64,000 bases of DNA from Streptomyces luteolus (GTDB lineage Bacteria > Actinomycetota > Actinomycetes > Streptomycetales > Streptomycetaceae). Position numbers and translations under genes: made by a program. Where the stretch lies: contig NZ_JASCIS010000026.1 in assembly GCF_029968015.1 (NCBI RefSeq), forward strand, positions 1 through 64,000, in the 5' to 3' direction. The notes under the pieces are model-generated. The model made no database searches, was not told the origin of the DNA, and saw only the letters and a list, made by a program, of their open reading frames with translations. Positions 15,405-23,940 of the stretch are shown one piece after another. Position 1 is the stretch's first letter, and each line of letters opens with the position of its first letter.

Positions 15405-16151
15405 ATGACCATCGAGACGCTGCGGATCCCCACCCCGGACGGACCGGCCGACGCCTTCGCCGCCTTCCCCGACGACGGCCAACGGCACCCCGGGGTGCTG
15501 ATGTACCCGGACGGCTTCGGCGTCCGGCCCGTGCTGCGGGACATGGCCGGCGAACTGGCCCGGCACGGCTACTACGTACTCGTTCCCAACTTCCTCCACC
15601 GGCACGGCCCGGCACCGGTGATCGACCTTCCCGAGCACATCGGGGCAGAGACCAGGCCCCAGGTCATGGCCCAGCTGATGCCGTTGATCCAGGCACACAC
15701 CACGGACCGTGTCCTACGCGATGCCGACGCCTACCTCAGGTTCCTCACAGGCCGGACCGAAGTCGCGTCGGGGCCGGTCGGCGTGACCGGGTACTGCATC
15801 GGCGGTCTGCTCGCGATGCGTACGGCCGCCGCCCACCCCGGCCAGGTCGCCGCCGTCGCCGCGTTCCACGCGCCCGTGGGGGCCGACGGACCCGGCCTCT
15901 TCGCCGGGCTCACCGCCCAGGTCCACCTCGGTCACGCCGAGGGCGACCTGACGCCCGAGGCGCTCGCCGAGCTCAACCACGATCTGGACGCCGCAGGTGT
16001 CGACCACACCTCGGAGATCTACCCCGGCACCGCCCACGGCTTCACCATGGCCGACACCGACGCGTTCAGCGCCTCCGGCCTGCGGCGCCACTGGGACCGG
16101 CTGCTTCCGCTCCTGCAACCGCTCAAGTCCCGTGCGGCCGGGCCGCGTTGA
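15405..16151 (+). CDS. Dienelactone hydrolase family protein
   Basis: A 248-residue alpha/beta hydrolase. The nucleophile Cys lies in GYCIGG, the acid residue probably in HAEGDLT, and the His in TAHGFTM, which gives the Cys-Asp-His triad of dienelactone hydrolases. The family opens cyclic ester bonds such as those in chlorocatechol breakdown; many actinobacterial members have unknown substrates, and no aromatic catabolic genes are adjacent. It is cytoplasmic, without a signal. ATG at 15405 follows AGGAG by about 12 nt. The 226-nt space before it holds an inverted repeat and an 18-codon open frame (15217-15273) after TACGCT that I do not consider a gene. Confidence 0.88.
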   Translation: MTIETLRIPTPDGPADAFAAFPDDGQRHPGVLMYPDGFGVRPVLRDMAGELARHGYYVLVPNFLHRHGPAPVIDLPEHIGAETRPQVMAQLMPLIQAHTTDRVLRDADAYLRFLTGRTEVASGPVGVTGYCIGGLLAMRTAAAHPGQVAAVAAFHAPVGADGPGLFAGLTAQVHLGHAEGDLTPEALAELNHDLDAAGVDHTSEIYPGTAHGFTMADTDAFSASGLRRHWDRLLPLLQPLKSRAAGPR

Positions 16152-16192
16152 CACGCACCCGCCGTCTCCCTACCGTCCGAAGCCGTAGCGTC

Positions 16193-16206
16193 TTACATCG
16201 TTGTAA
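16193..16206. promoter_or_regulatory. LacI-type operator in front of the GH43 gene
   Basis: TTACA-TCGT-TGTAA is a perfect inverted repeat ending 11 nt before the ATG of the glycosidase. LacI-family sugar repressors in Streptomyces bind such sites beside glycosidase genes. The cognate regulator is not adjacent; the LacI gene at 30295 is a candidate only by class. Confidence 0.55.
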
Positions 16207-16217
16207 CGGAGAGTCCG

Positions 16218-17741
16218 ATGAAGGGTCCGCCCATGCCCCGGCCCATGCCCCGGCTCTTGCCCCGGCCCATGCCCCGACCCATCCCCAGGCGGTCACGCGG
16301 CGCGTTATGGGCCCTGCTCCTGGCCCTGCTCGTAGGCATCGTCGCCGTGCCGCACGCCACCGCGGAGAAGCCGCCTGAATCCGCAGCCGACTCCCGCGGG
16401 GCCGCCGCGGCCGGAACCTTCCGTAATCCGCTCAACACCGGCCCCGACCCGTTCCTGGCCCACGCCAACGGGCAGTACCACCTGGCCACCACCCAGGGCG
16501 ACAGCATCAAGATGTGGCGATCGAAGTCGCTCGGCACGCTGCTCGCCGCCGATCCGGTCACGGTGTGGACCGACACCGACCCCTCGCGCAACCAGCACAT
16601 GTGGGCGCCGGAGTTCTACCGCTTCGACGGCCGCTGGTACCTCTACTACACCGCCGACGACGGAGTCGACGACCACCACCGCCTGTACGTCCTCGAATCG
16701 GAGGGCGACGACCCGGCCGGCCCGTACCACTTCAAGGCGAAGCTCGAACCGCCCAACCACGCGGGCATGTTCGCCATCGACCCGGGCATCCTCCAGCACA
16801 ACGGCCGCCTCTACCTCGCCTACAGCGGCATCAACGCCTACCAGCACAACGGCATCAACATCGCGCCGATGTCGAACCCGTACACCGTCTCAGGCGACGC
16901 GGTCGCGATCGACGCCGCCGGTGGCTGTCCCGAGGTCCGCGAAGGGCCCGCGTTCCTGAACCGCAACGGCCGTACGTGGATGACGTACTCGGCCTGCGAC
17001 ACCGGCAAGCCGGACTACCAGCTGTGGATGATGTCCCTGCCCGCCGACGCGGACCCGCTGGTGCCCGGCGACTGGACCCAGCACCGGGGGCCGGTCTTCT
17101 CCCGCGCCGACGAACACGGTGTGTTCGGCCCCGGCCACCACTCCTTCTTCACGTCCCCCGACGGCAAGGAGGACTGGCTGATCCACCACGCCAAGACCAC
17201 GTCCGTGAACACGTACTCCGACCGCACCACCCGCGCCCAGAAGATCACCTGGAACGCCGACGGCAGCCCGGACCTCGGCCGCCCGCTCGCGCTCGGCGCC
17301 ACCCAGGACCTGCCGTCCGGCGACCCCGGATCCGGCAACCACTGGATCAACGACGACGGCCGCTCCAGCGGGAACGGCACGGTGGTCTACAGCGGCGACT
17401 GGAACTCCGGCACCGGCTGCGCCACCCAGTGCTTCTGGAGCGACGACCACTGGAGCGACCGCGCCGACGCCACCGCCACGTTCACCTTCACCGGCACCCG
17501 CATCGCCCTGCTCTCCGTACGCGACACGGGCAACGGCATCGCGGCCGTGAGCGTCGACGGCGGCCCGGAGCAACGCGTCGACCTCCACGGCCCGATCCGC
17601 ACCGGCGAGACGCTGCAGTTCGTCAGCCCCCGCCTGCCCGCGGGTGAACACACACTCAGGGTCCGCGTCACGGGCGAGCACAACCCGTCGTCCCAGGGCG
17701 CGTTCGTGAGCGTCGACCGGGCCGAGGTGTACACGGACTGA
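16218..17741 (+). CDS. Secreted glycoside hydrolase family 43
   Basis: A 507-residue exported enzyme. A proline/methionine/arginine repeat (2-23) precedes RRSRG and a hydrophobic core (29-45) with cleavage after ATA. The five-bladed GH43 propeller supplies the general base Asp77 (TGPDPFL), the pKa-tuning Asp in FAIDPG and the acid Glu in CPEVREGPAF. The last 110 residues are a beta-sandwich with two close Cys (GCATQC), a likely carbohydrate-binding module. GH43 enzymes cleave arabinan, arabinoxylan or xylan side chains; the exact bond is not readable. Codon 30 is TTA, so production may need BldA tRNA. The signal region is extended by five 12-nt repeats. Confidence 0.87.
   Translation: MKGPPMPRPMPRLLPRPMPRPIPRRSRGALWALLLALLVGIVAVPHATAEKPPESAADSRGAAAAGTFRNPLNTGPDPFLAHANGQYHLATTQGDSIKMWRSKSLGTLLAADPVTVWTDTDPSRNQHMWAPEFYRFDGRWYLYYTADDGVDDHHRLYVLESEGDDPAGPYHFKAKLEPPNHAGMFAIDPGILQHNGRLYLAYSGINAYQHNGINIAPMSNPYTVSGDAVAIDAAGGCPEVREGPAFLNRNGRTWMTYSACDTGKPDYQLWMMSLPADADPLVPGDWTQHRGPVFSRADEHGVFGPGHHSFFTSPDGKEDWLIHHAKTTSVNTYSDRTTRAQKITWNADGSPDLGRPLALGATQDLPSGDPGSGNHWINDDGRSSGNGTVVYSGDWNSGTGCATQCFWSDDHWSDRADATATFTFTGTRIALLSVRDTGNGIAAVSVDGGPEQRVDLHGPIRTGETLQFVSPRLPAGEHTLRVRVTGEHNPSSQGAFVSVDRAEVYTD
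16230..16289. repeat. 12-bp tandem repeats in the GH43 signal region
   Basis: Five units related to CCCATGCCCCGG encode PMPR repeated. Two units are identical and three differ by one to three bases. They lengthen the positively charged region before the signal peptide core. Confidence 0.85.
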
Positions 17742-17876
17742 GCCGAGGTGCGTACACGGCCCGGACGCCGCGCGGGGCGAGACCGTCCCGGTGGCGGTCC
17801 GAGGCGAGGAGAATCACTGTCGATCAGACCCGCGAAAGGGTCGCCCCCGACCGACGCCGTGCGATCAACTGTCCCC

Positions 17877-18776
17877 ATGTCTTCGCGCAACCCGGAATAC
17901 ACGACGGTCGCGTACGGCGGGGTCGACGTGCTCGTCGGTGCCCATCGCGGCGCCTACCCGTACGGCAACTCCCTGCTCGTACACGGGTCGACGTCCGCAC
18001 TCGTCGTCGACCCGTCGCTGTCGTTCGTGGCAGGCGGGCCTCCCGCGGACGTGGTCCTCGTTAGCTATGCGCACGAGGACCACATGGCGGGCCTCGGCAG
18101 CTACAGCGACGTGCCGGTGCGGGTGCACGCGGCGGACCTCGGCGCGCTGCGCTCCCCCGAGACGCTGGTCGCCGGGCTCGGGCTGCCGCCGGAGGCGGTG
18201 GGCGAGGTCGACAAGTCGATGCGGGAGGACTTCCACCTGCGGGGGCGGCCGGACGCCCAGGGGTTCGACGACGGTGCCGTGTTCGACCTCGGAGGCCGGA
18301 CCGTCACGGTCGTACACCTGCCCGGCCACACCGCCGGGCACTGCGGCTTCCTGGTCGAGCCGGACGGATTCCTGTTCGTCGCCGACATCGACCTGACGTC
18401 GTTCGGCCCGTACTACGGCGACCTCGGCAGCGACCTCGGCGCGTTCGAGGCGTCCCTGCGGAAGTGCCGGGAGATCGACGCCCGTTGGTACGGCACGTCC
18501 CACCAGAAGGGCGTGATCGAAGGGCCCGAGGAGTTCCGCCGACGGCTCGCCGCCTTCGCCGAAGTCGTGGAGCGCAGGGACGCGGCCCTGCTCGCGTTCC
18601 TCGCCGAGCCGCGCACCCTGGACGAGATCGTGGACCACCGCCTGGTCTACCGGCCGCACGTCGAAGGGCCGCACGTACGACCGGTGGAGCGCAGGACCGC
18701 CCTGCAGCACCTGGACCGGCTGAGCGCCACGGGGCGGGTCGAGGAGGGCGAGCCGGGCCGCTTCCGCGCGGCCTAG
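17877..18776 (+). CDS. MBL-fold metallo-hydrolase with an altered metal motif
   Basis: A 299-residue metallo-beta-lactamase-fold protein. The metal motif HxHxDH reads YAHEDH here, with Tyr in place of the first His. The other ligands appear intact: LPGHTAGHCGFLV for the second His, the Asp of ADIDLTSFG, and a His in GTSHQKG. The C-terminal 70 residues are helical, like the winged-helix tail of hydroxyacylglutathione-hydrolase-like members. The ATG at 17877 was chosen because the fold begins 15 residues later; the longer frame contains no ribosome site. One metal site may be weakened or the second ion lost. The substrate is unknown. Confidence 0.82.
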   Translation: MSSRNPEYTTVAYGGVDVLVGAHRGAYPYGNSLLVHGSTSALVVDPSLSFVAGGPPADVVLVSYAHEDHMAGLGSYSDVPVRVHAADLGALRSPETLVAGLGLPPEAVGEVDKSMREDFHLRGRPDAQGFDDGAVFDLGGRTVTVVHLPGHTAGHCGFLVEPDGFLFVADIDLTSFGPYYGDLGSDLGAFEASLRKCREIDARWYGTSHQKGVIEGPEEFRRRLAAFAEVVERRDAALLAFLAEPRTLDEIVDHRLVYRPHVEGPHVRPVERRTALQHLDRLSATGRVEEGEPGRFRAA

Positions 18777-18831
18777 GGCCGGTCTTCCCGATCTCCGCGG
18801 GCCCCAGGATGAGTCCCGGCCCGCGCCGTGC

Positions 18832-18861
18832 GGACGTGTCAGGACGTGTCAGGACGTGCCC
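18832..18861. repeat. 10-bp triplication at the end of the PheC-like gene
   Basis: GGACGTGTCA occurs twice perfectly and a third time with two changes. The middle copy contains the stop codon of the minus-strand gene, so the first copy is a 3' duplication. Confidence 0.7.
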
Positions 18862-19691
18862 ATCCACTCCTTCTCGTACGCCGCGTACGTCCCGTCGTGC
18901 GTCGCGAGATGAGTGAACTGGTCGACGTACTCCTTGAACTGCTCGTCCCCGCGCGGCAGCGCGTACGCCTTCTCGGAGAACGTGAACGGCTTCTCGGGGT
19001 GCAGGGAGCACAACTCCGGGTTGATCTTGGACTGGTACAGGGTCTCGCTCGCGTCCGTCATCATCACGTCGGCCCGGCCCGCGACGATCTCCTGGAAGAT
19101 CGTGGTGTTCTCCGGGTGGAGCTTGATGGTCGCCTTCTTGATGTTCTCGCGCGCGAACTCCTCGTTCGTACCACCGGGGTTGACGATGACGGTCGTGCCG
19201 GGCTTGTCGATGTCCGCGAGCGTGCCCTCGCCGAACCGGTCCTTGTCGGCGCAGCGCACGATCGGCGTCTTGCCGTCCTCGCGGGTCGGCTCGCCGAAGT
19301 ACACCTGGCGGGCCCGCGGCAGGGTGATGGAGACACCGCCGACGCCGATGTCGCACCGCCCGGCCGCGACGTCCTTGGTGAGGTTCGCCCAGGTCGTGGC
19401 CACGTACTCCGGCTTGGCGCCGAGGCTTTCGGCGAGGTCCTCGGCCATCTCGATGTCGATGCCGCTGTAGCTGCCGTCGGCCGGATCGAGGTGGGTGAAG
19501 GGGCGGTAGTCGCCCGTCGTGCACACCTTCAGGACCCCGGAGCGCGGAACGGAGTCGAGCAGGCTGCCGTGCCTGGACTTCTGGGCAGCCGCGCCCGCGT
19601 TCGCGCCTGAGCCGGCGTCAGGCGACGCGGGCGCGGCCGCCGTCGCGGCGAGGAGGCAGACCAGGACGGACAGAGTGGCGGCGCGCTTCAT
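18849..19691 (-). CDS. Secreted PheC-like cyclohexadienyl/arogenate dehydratase
   Basis: A 280-residue protein with a Sec signal (about 1-25) and the type 2 periplasmic-binding fold. It follows Pseudomonas PheC, the periplasmic cyclohexadienyl dehydratase, along its length: DYRPF, GIDIEMAEDLAESLGAK, VGGVSITLPRARQVYFGEP, DGKTPIVRCADKDRF, VIVNPGGTNEEFA, FQEIVAGRADVMMTDA and KPFTFSEKAYALPRGDE. The NPGGTNE block contains the Glu that serves as proton donor in PheC. PheC converts prephenate or arogenate to phenylpyruvate or phenylalanine outside the cytoplasm. An amino acid-binding transport protein is the alternative, but no permease or ATPase is adjacent. ATG at 19691 follows AGGAG; no lipobox is present. 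Confidence 0.75.
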   Translation of the reverse strand: MKRAATLSVLVCLLAATAAAPASPDAGSGANAGAAAQKSRHGSLLDSVPRSGVLKVCTTGDYRPFTHLDPADGSYSGIDIEMAEDLAESLGAKPEYVATTWANLTKDVAAGRCDIGVGGVSITLPRARQVYFGEPTREDGKTPIVRCADKDRFGEGTLADIDKPGTTVIVNPGGTNEEFARENIKKATIKLHPENTTIFQEIVAGRADVMMTDASETLYQSKINPELCSLHPEKPFTFSEKAYALPRGDEQFKEYVDQFTHLATHDGTYAAYEKEWMGTS

Positions 19692-20246
19692 GACGACGAC
19701 TCCTCTACGAGCGTGGGCCACGGGTGTGGGCTACGGGTGTGGGCCGGTGGGGCCGGAACACCATCGCAGAACGGTTCGCGCAGCTGAAGCCCCTGCTCAC
19801 CCTTTGAACGCACGGCTCGTGGATCCCCATCGCCGCGTACATGATGCTCGTCGCCGCGATCAGCACCTGGGCCCAATCCCGCCCCCGAACCTGAACAGAC
19901 GCCGTTCCCGTACGAGACGAGCCGACTGCGCGCATTCGACAGATGTACGTAGTCGGCCGCTCGCTTTTGTACACGCTGACGAATCGGAACCGCAGGGCCT
20001 GCTGCTAGAAAGAAAACCGCTTCACCACCGCCCCAGGCGGTTGTTACAAAGAAGCCCGCTTCAGCTCCGCTCCGAGCGCCGCGCTCCTCACCCCGTGAGC
20101 GCGAGCCACCGGGGCGCGCGCACCCGGACGACCCGGGCGGCGCCGAAGCGGATGCGCCAGCCTCGATCAGGCACTGCCGCGCCTTCCGGATCAAGGGGTG
20201 CCAGGGATGTTTCCCCGGCCCCCGTTGTCGTAGAGAGGCCGACAGC
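19692..20246. other. 555-bp stretch without a supported gene
   Basis: No frame here has good coding bias. The plus strand from about 19828 to 19893 encodes a short hydrophobic end (IPIAAYMMLVAAISTWAQ, then a stop) that might be the tail of a lost membrane transporter. At 20027-20041 ACCGCC-CCA-GGCGGT could form a weak hairpin. A-rich patches near 20005-20016 suggest decayed or foreign sequence. AGAGAGG at 20232-20238 is the ribosome site of the next gene. Confidence 0.5.
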
Positions 20247-21632
20247 TTGAGCCCGCAGATAACCAGAGACCCGCGCGAGCGCCCTGCCCCCGAACCACGT
20301 TCGCACGTCCCCGCCACCGGCCGGGACGTCGTGATCATCGAGGACGACGAGACCCTCGGCCGCTCCGCCGCCGACTGCATCGAACGCTGGGGGAGCACCG
20401 CCCACCGCCTGCCCCGCCCCGACGACGACGCGCTGCGACGGCAGCTGAGCGGCCCCGTCGACAGCATCGCCATCGTGTCCCGCGACGACATGGTCGCCCT
20501 GCGCTACGCCCTGCTCGCCGAACACCTCAAGCCCGGCGTCCGCCTGGTCGTGACCATCTTCGACCGCACCGTCGCCGAGGAGGTCTCCCGGACCGTCCCC
20601 AACTGCACGGCCCTGAGCATGACCGACGCGATCCTGCCCAGCCTCCTGGCGAGCTGCCTCGCTCCCCGGTACGCGATGCTGCAGCCCGTCGGCGACGACC
20701 TCGTGGGCGTACGGCGTGAAGGTCTGGCCATGAACGTGGAGCACCTGCCGCGCCGGGCCCTCGCCACCGCGTTCGAGCCGCATCCGCGCAGCTCCGTCGC
20801 GGCCTGGTTCCGCTCCCTCGGCACCTCCGCGAAGGCGCTGGTCTGCAGCCTGATCGCGCTGCTTCTCGCCTACTCCGTGGACGTGGCGCTCGGCGTGCTC
20901 GTGCTGCACGAGCACTGGACCGAGGCGGTGTGGAACGCGGCCCGTACGCTCACCACGATCGGCTCCTCGCACGCCGCCGAGCACGGGCCCGGCTGGTACA
21001 AGGTGGTCTCCGCCGCCTCGATGATCGGCGTCCTCGTCCTGGCCGCCGTGTTCACCGCCGGTGTCGTCGACCGGTTCACCGGGCACCGGATGACGAGCAT
21101 TCTCGGCGCCCGCTCCATCCCGCGCCGCAACCACGTCATCGTCGTCGGCCTCGGCCAGGTCGGCCTTCGCCTCTCGGCGTGGCTGCGGGACCTCGGCGTG
21201 AAGGTCGTCGCCGTCGAACGGAACCGGCAGGCCGCCTGCCTTCCGCTGGCCCGCTCCCTCGACATCCCCGTCGTCATCGGCCGCGGCGGCGACCGGTTCC
21301 TCCTGGAACGCCTCTCGGCCCGGCGGGCCCGCGCGCTCGCCGCGGTCGCCTCGGACGGACTGGAGAACATCGCGGTCGCGGTCGCCACGCGGGCGGTCGC
21401 GGGGGATCGGCGCATCGTGCTGCGCGCGGGGGGCGACGCGGTCACGACGGAGTCGCAGTCCCTGTTCCGGATCGGCGCGGTCTGCGACTTCCCGCTGATC
21501 GTCAGCACGTTCGTCGCCGCGACGGTTCTCGACGCGGAGCTGCGGAGCGTGTTCGTGGCGGACGGTCGTACGTGTGCGCTGTTCGCGGACGACCGGGTGG
21601 TGGACCTGGGGACGTGGGACGCGCGGCCTTGA
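20247..21632 (+). CDS. RCK/TrkA-N domain protein with central membrane segments
   Basis: A 461-residue protein. The N-terminal half is a degenerate nucleotide-binding domain (VVIIEDDETLGRSAADCI). Two or three membrane segments follow (about 196-216 and 245-272), then a canonical Rossmann domain (VIVVGLGQVGLRLSAWLRDLG) and a C-terminal domain of RCK type. The layout resembles prokaryotic potassium-channel proteins with paired RCK domains, but the pore is short, and TLTTIGSSHA replaces a clean TVGYG selectivity filter. It may be a channel relative or NAD-binding regulator. The TTG at 20247 is supported by AGAGAGG 8 nt upstream; the next in-frame start would cut into the first domain. Confidence 0.78.
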   Translation: MSPQITRDPRERPAPEPRSHVPATGRDVVIIEDDETLGRSAADCIERWGSTAHRLPRPDDDALRRQLSGPVDSIAIVSRDDMVALRYALLAEHLKPGVRLVVTIFDRTVAEEVSRTVPNCTALSMTDAILPSLLASCLAPRYAMLQPVGDDLVGVRREGLAMNVEHLPRRALATAFEPHPRSSVAAWFRSLGTSAKALVCSLIALLLAYSVDVALGVLVLHEHWTEAVWNAARTLTTIGSSHAAEHGPGWYKVVSAASMIGVLVLAAVFTAGVVDRFTGHRMTSILGARSIPRRNHVIVVGLGQVGLRLSAWLRDLGVKVVAVERNRQAACLPLARSLDIPVVIGRGGDRFLLERLSARRARALAAVASDGLENIAVAVATRAVAGDRRIVLRAGGDAVTTESQSLFRIGAVCDFPLIVSTFVAATVLDAELRSVFVADGRTCALFADDRVVDLGTWDARP

Positions 21633-21669
21633 GCCAGCCCGCTTCGTCGTTCGGCTGCCGCGCCGTCGT

Positions 21670-21708
21670 GGCTGGTCGCGCAGTTCCCCGCGCCCCTGAA
21701 AACCAGCC
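21670..21708. terminator. Interspersed-repeat hairpin between convergent genes
   Basis: GGCTGGT and ACCAGCC form a 7-bp stem around a loop containing GCGCAGTTCCCCGCGCCCCT, a string that recurs between genes throughout Streptomyces chromosomes. It lies between two convergent genes and can act as a bidirectional terminator; there is no T-run, as is usual in this genus. Confidence 0.6.
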
Positions 21709-21729
21709 CCGACGTGCCGCAGGCATCAG

Positions 21730-22833
21730 CTACCCCACAACCCGCCGCCCCACAGTGAACCTCCCCAACACCTCCGGGATCGGATCGATCCCGATCCCCG
21801 GCCCCTGCGGCACCTCCAGATATCCGTCCCGCAGCACGAACGGCTCCGTCAGATCCTCCGCGAAGTACCGCGACGACGCCGACGTGTCGCCGGGCAGCGT
21901 GAACCCGGGCAGCGCGGCCAGCGCCAGGTTCGGGGCGCGCCCGACTCCCGTCTCCAGCATGCCGCCGCACCACACCGGCACCCCCGCCGCCCGCGACAGA
22001 TCGTGGATCCGGCGCGCCTCCAGATAGCCGCCCACCCGCGCCGGCTTGATGTTGACGACCCGGCACGCCTCCATCGCGATCGCCGCGGCCGCGTCCCGCG
22101 CCGAGTGGATCGACTCGTCCAGGCAGACCGGCGTCGCAAGCCGTCGCTGCAACCGCGCGTGCTGGAACAGGTTGTCCTCGTCCAGCGGCTCCTCGATGAG
22201 CAGCAGCCCGAACTCGTCCAGCCTCCGCAGGTGTTCGGCGTCCGCGAGGCCGTACGCCGTGTTGGCGTCGACCTGCAACGGCAGCTCGTCCCCGAACCGC
22301 TCACGCACCGCGCGGACCGGTTCCACGTCCCACCCCGGCTCTATCTTCAGCTTGATCCGGACGTACCCCTCGTCCAGGTACTGCCGCACGTCGTCGAGGA
22401 GTTCCGGGATCGACGGCTTGATGCCGACCGAGACCCCGGACGGCACCCGGTCGTGCACCGCGCCCAGGAAAGTGGCGAACGACATGCCCGCCGCGCGCAG
22501 TTCGGCGTCGAGCAGCGCGGTCTCCAAGGCGGCCTTCGCCATGTAGTGGCCCTTGACCGCGGCCATAGCGGGCGCGGCCTTCGCCGTGGTCAGATCCCGT
22601 ACGGCGGCGACCCGCGGCACCAGGAAGTCGCGCAGCACGAGTTCCGCGCCGCCCGTGAACTCCGAGCTGTACAGCGGGTCCGGGTCGCCGCCGAACTCCG
22701 CCCAGCCCTCGGCCGCGTCCGTCTCGACCCGCAGCAGGAACGTGTCCTTGCTGGTCATCGTGGAAAACGACGTACGGAACGGCTTCACCAACGGCACGGC
22801 GATGTGCAGCAGTTCGACACGCTCGATCTTCAT
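21730..22833 (-). CDS. N-acyl(succinyl)amino acid racemase, MenC-like enolase superfamily
   Basis: A 367-residue enolase-superfamily enzyme. Counting from the ATG at 22833, the catalytic set sits where it does in Amycolatopsis N-acylamino acid racemase: Lys161 and Lys163 (KLK), Asp189, Glu214, Asp239 and Lys263 (NIKPARVGG). It interconverts D- and L-N-acyl or N-succinyl amino acids by removing the alpha proton; relatives also make o-succinylbenzoate. Context decides: the upstream gene is a GNAT acyltransferase one nucleotide away, and an M20 desuccinylase and amino acid permease are nearby, with no menaquinone genes. It is the last gene of a two-gene minus-strand operon. Confidence 0.88.
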   Translation of the reverse strand: MKIERVELLHIAVPLVKPFRTSFSTMTSKDTFLLRVETDAAEGWAEFGGDPDPLYSSEFTGGAELVLRDFLVPRVAAVRDLTTAKAAPAMAAVKGHYMAKAALETALLDAELRAAGMSFATFLGAVHDRVPSGVSVGIKPSIPELLDDVRQYLDEGYVRIKLKIEPGWDVEPVRAVRERFGDELPLQVDANTAYGLADAEHLRRLDEFGLLLIEEPLDEDNLFQHARLQRRLATPVCLDESIHSARDAAAAIAMEACRVVNIKPARVGGYLEARRIHDLSRAAGVPVWCGGMLETGVGRAPNLALAALPGFTLPGDTSASSRYFAEDLTEPFVLRDGYLEVPQGPGIGIDPIPEVLGRFTVGRRVVG

Positions 22834-22834
22834 C

Positions 22835-23797
22835 TCAGCCCTCCTGGCCGGTCGTCGGTGTGGGGGTGCCGCTCGCGGAGCAGGAGCAGGAGCAGGAGCC
22901 GGAGCGCGAGCGGGTCAGCAGATACCAGCCGTCGCGCGACAGGGCCGACGCCTCGTACCCGTCGGCGAACACCTCGGTGAACACCTCGCGCACCGCGTGC
23001 CGCCAGCGCAGCGCCATGGGCAGGTCCTTCGCCCGCAGCGCGAGCACGTCCTCGGGCACCCGGCACCACCACCGCTCCCCGGACCGCAGCGCGAGCGGCG
23101 CCCCGTCCGGGGCCCGGCGGACCACCTCGGCCCCGGCCCGCCCGGCCGCGCCGTCGTCGACGTCGTGGCGGGGCGCGCACAGGTCCCAGGTGACGGTGAG
23201 CCGGTCGCTCTCGTCGCCGCCGTTGAACCCGTCGTCGAGCCGGCCGTAGAAGTCGACGACGTACTCCGTGCCGAGCCCGCCCAGCTTCACCAGATTGAAG
23301 CGCGCGTTCCGGCCGAGCAGCGGGTCGAACGTCCACTGCATGCGTTCGGCGCCCCGCTCCAGGGCCCACAGCCGCTGGCCCTGCTTCACGGCGAGGCCCA
23401 CACCCCGGTCGGACGTCGCCGCCGCAGCCACCAGGGAGTACACCGCCCGCTCCGCCGGCCGCTTGAACACCAGCGCGGCCGCACCGACGAGCCGGTCCCC
23501 GGCGTACGCGGCATGCACCGCACCGCCCGCGTGCACCGCGCTGATCAAGACGTCGGCGGGCAGCGGCGGCGCGCCCGGAGGGGTGCCCCAGGTCTCGGCG
23601 AGGAAGTCCGAAACGGCACGGACACCGGCCAGATCGCCGACGGTCCGGACCGTGACACCGGCGGCCGTCGCCGCGTCGGCCGCCGCGCGCGCCGCCCGCT
23701 CCAGGGCGTCGCTCCCGTGCACCGCCCGCTCCAGGGCCCCGCTCCCGCTCGCCGCGCCGGGCGGCGCCGTACCACTTGCTGTCGTAGCACTGATCAT
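22835..23797 (-). CDS. GNAT-family N-acyltransferase, partner of the racemase
   Basis: A 320-residue predicted acyltransferase of the large COG3375 type often found beside N-acylamino acid racemase genes. AAYAGDRLVGAALVF and the following Gly-rich turn (SDRGVGLAVKQGQR) correspond to the acetyl/acyl-CoA-binding strand and loop, and WTFDPLLGRNARFNLVKLGG is the family signature. In the known pathway such an enzyme loads succinyl-CoA onto D-amino acids. The first 40 residues are Ala/Gly-rich, and the tail carries Ser-Cys-Ser-Cys repeats from GGAGCA repeats (22878-22896), both outside the fold. ATG at 23797 was chosen; a longer frame to 23848 exists. The gene is divergent from the PucR regulator. 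Confidence 0.72.
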   Translation of the reverse strand: MISATTASGTAPPGAASGSGALERAVHGSDALERAARAAADAATAAGVTVRTVGDLAGVRAVSDFLAETWGTPPGAPPLPADVLISAVHAGGAVHAAYAGDRLVGAAALVFKRPAERAVYSLVAAAATSDRGVGLAVKQGQRLWALERGAERMQWTFDPLLGRNARFNLVKLGGLGTEYVVDFYGRLDDGFNGGDESDRLTVTWDLCAPRHDVDDGAAGRAGAEVVRRAPDGAPLALRSGERWWCRVPEDVLALRAKDLPMALRWRHAVREVFTEVFADGYEASALSRDGWYLLTRSRSGSCSCSCSASGTPTPTTGQEG

Positions 23798-23940
23798 GGC
23801 TGCCAGTCTGGGCACCGGCACGGCGGCCGTCTTTGCGCGTTCGTGCAAGGCTCACACCATCCCGTATTGCGATCGGCCAACCAGCACCCCCGAGCGGGGC
23901 GCGAGAATCGTCCTTCGACGCAGCCGTACGGGAGGACCAC

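Noticed and set aside
19705-19974. 89-residue minus-strand frame in the gene-poor stretch
   Set aside because: No motif, poor coding bias, and it overlaps the ribosome site of the PheC-like gene.
19722-20246. Possible insertion sequence remnant
   Set aside because: No terminal inverted repeats, target duplication or transposase motif could be found.
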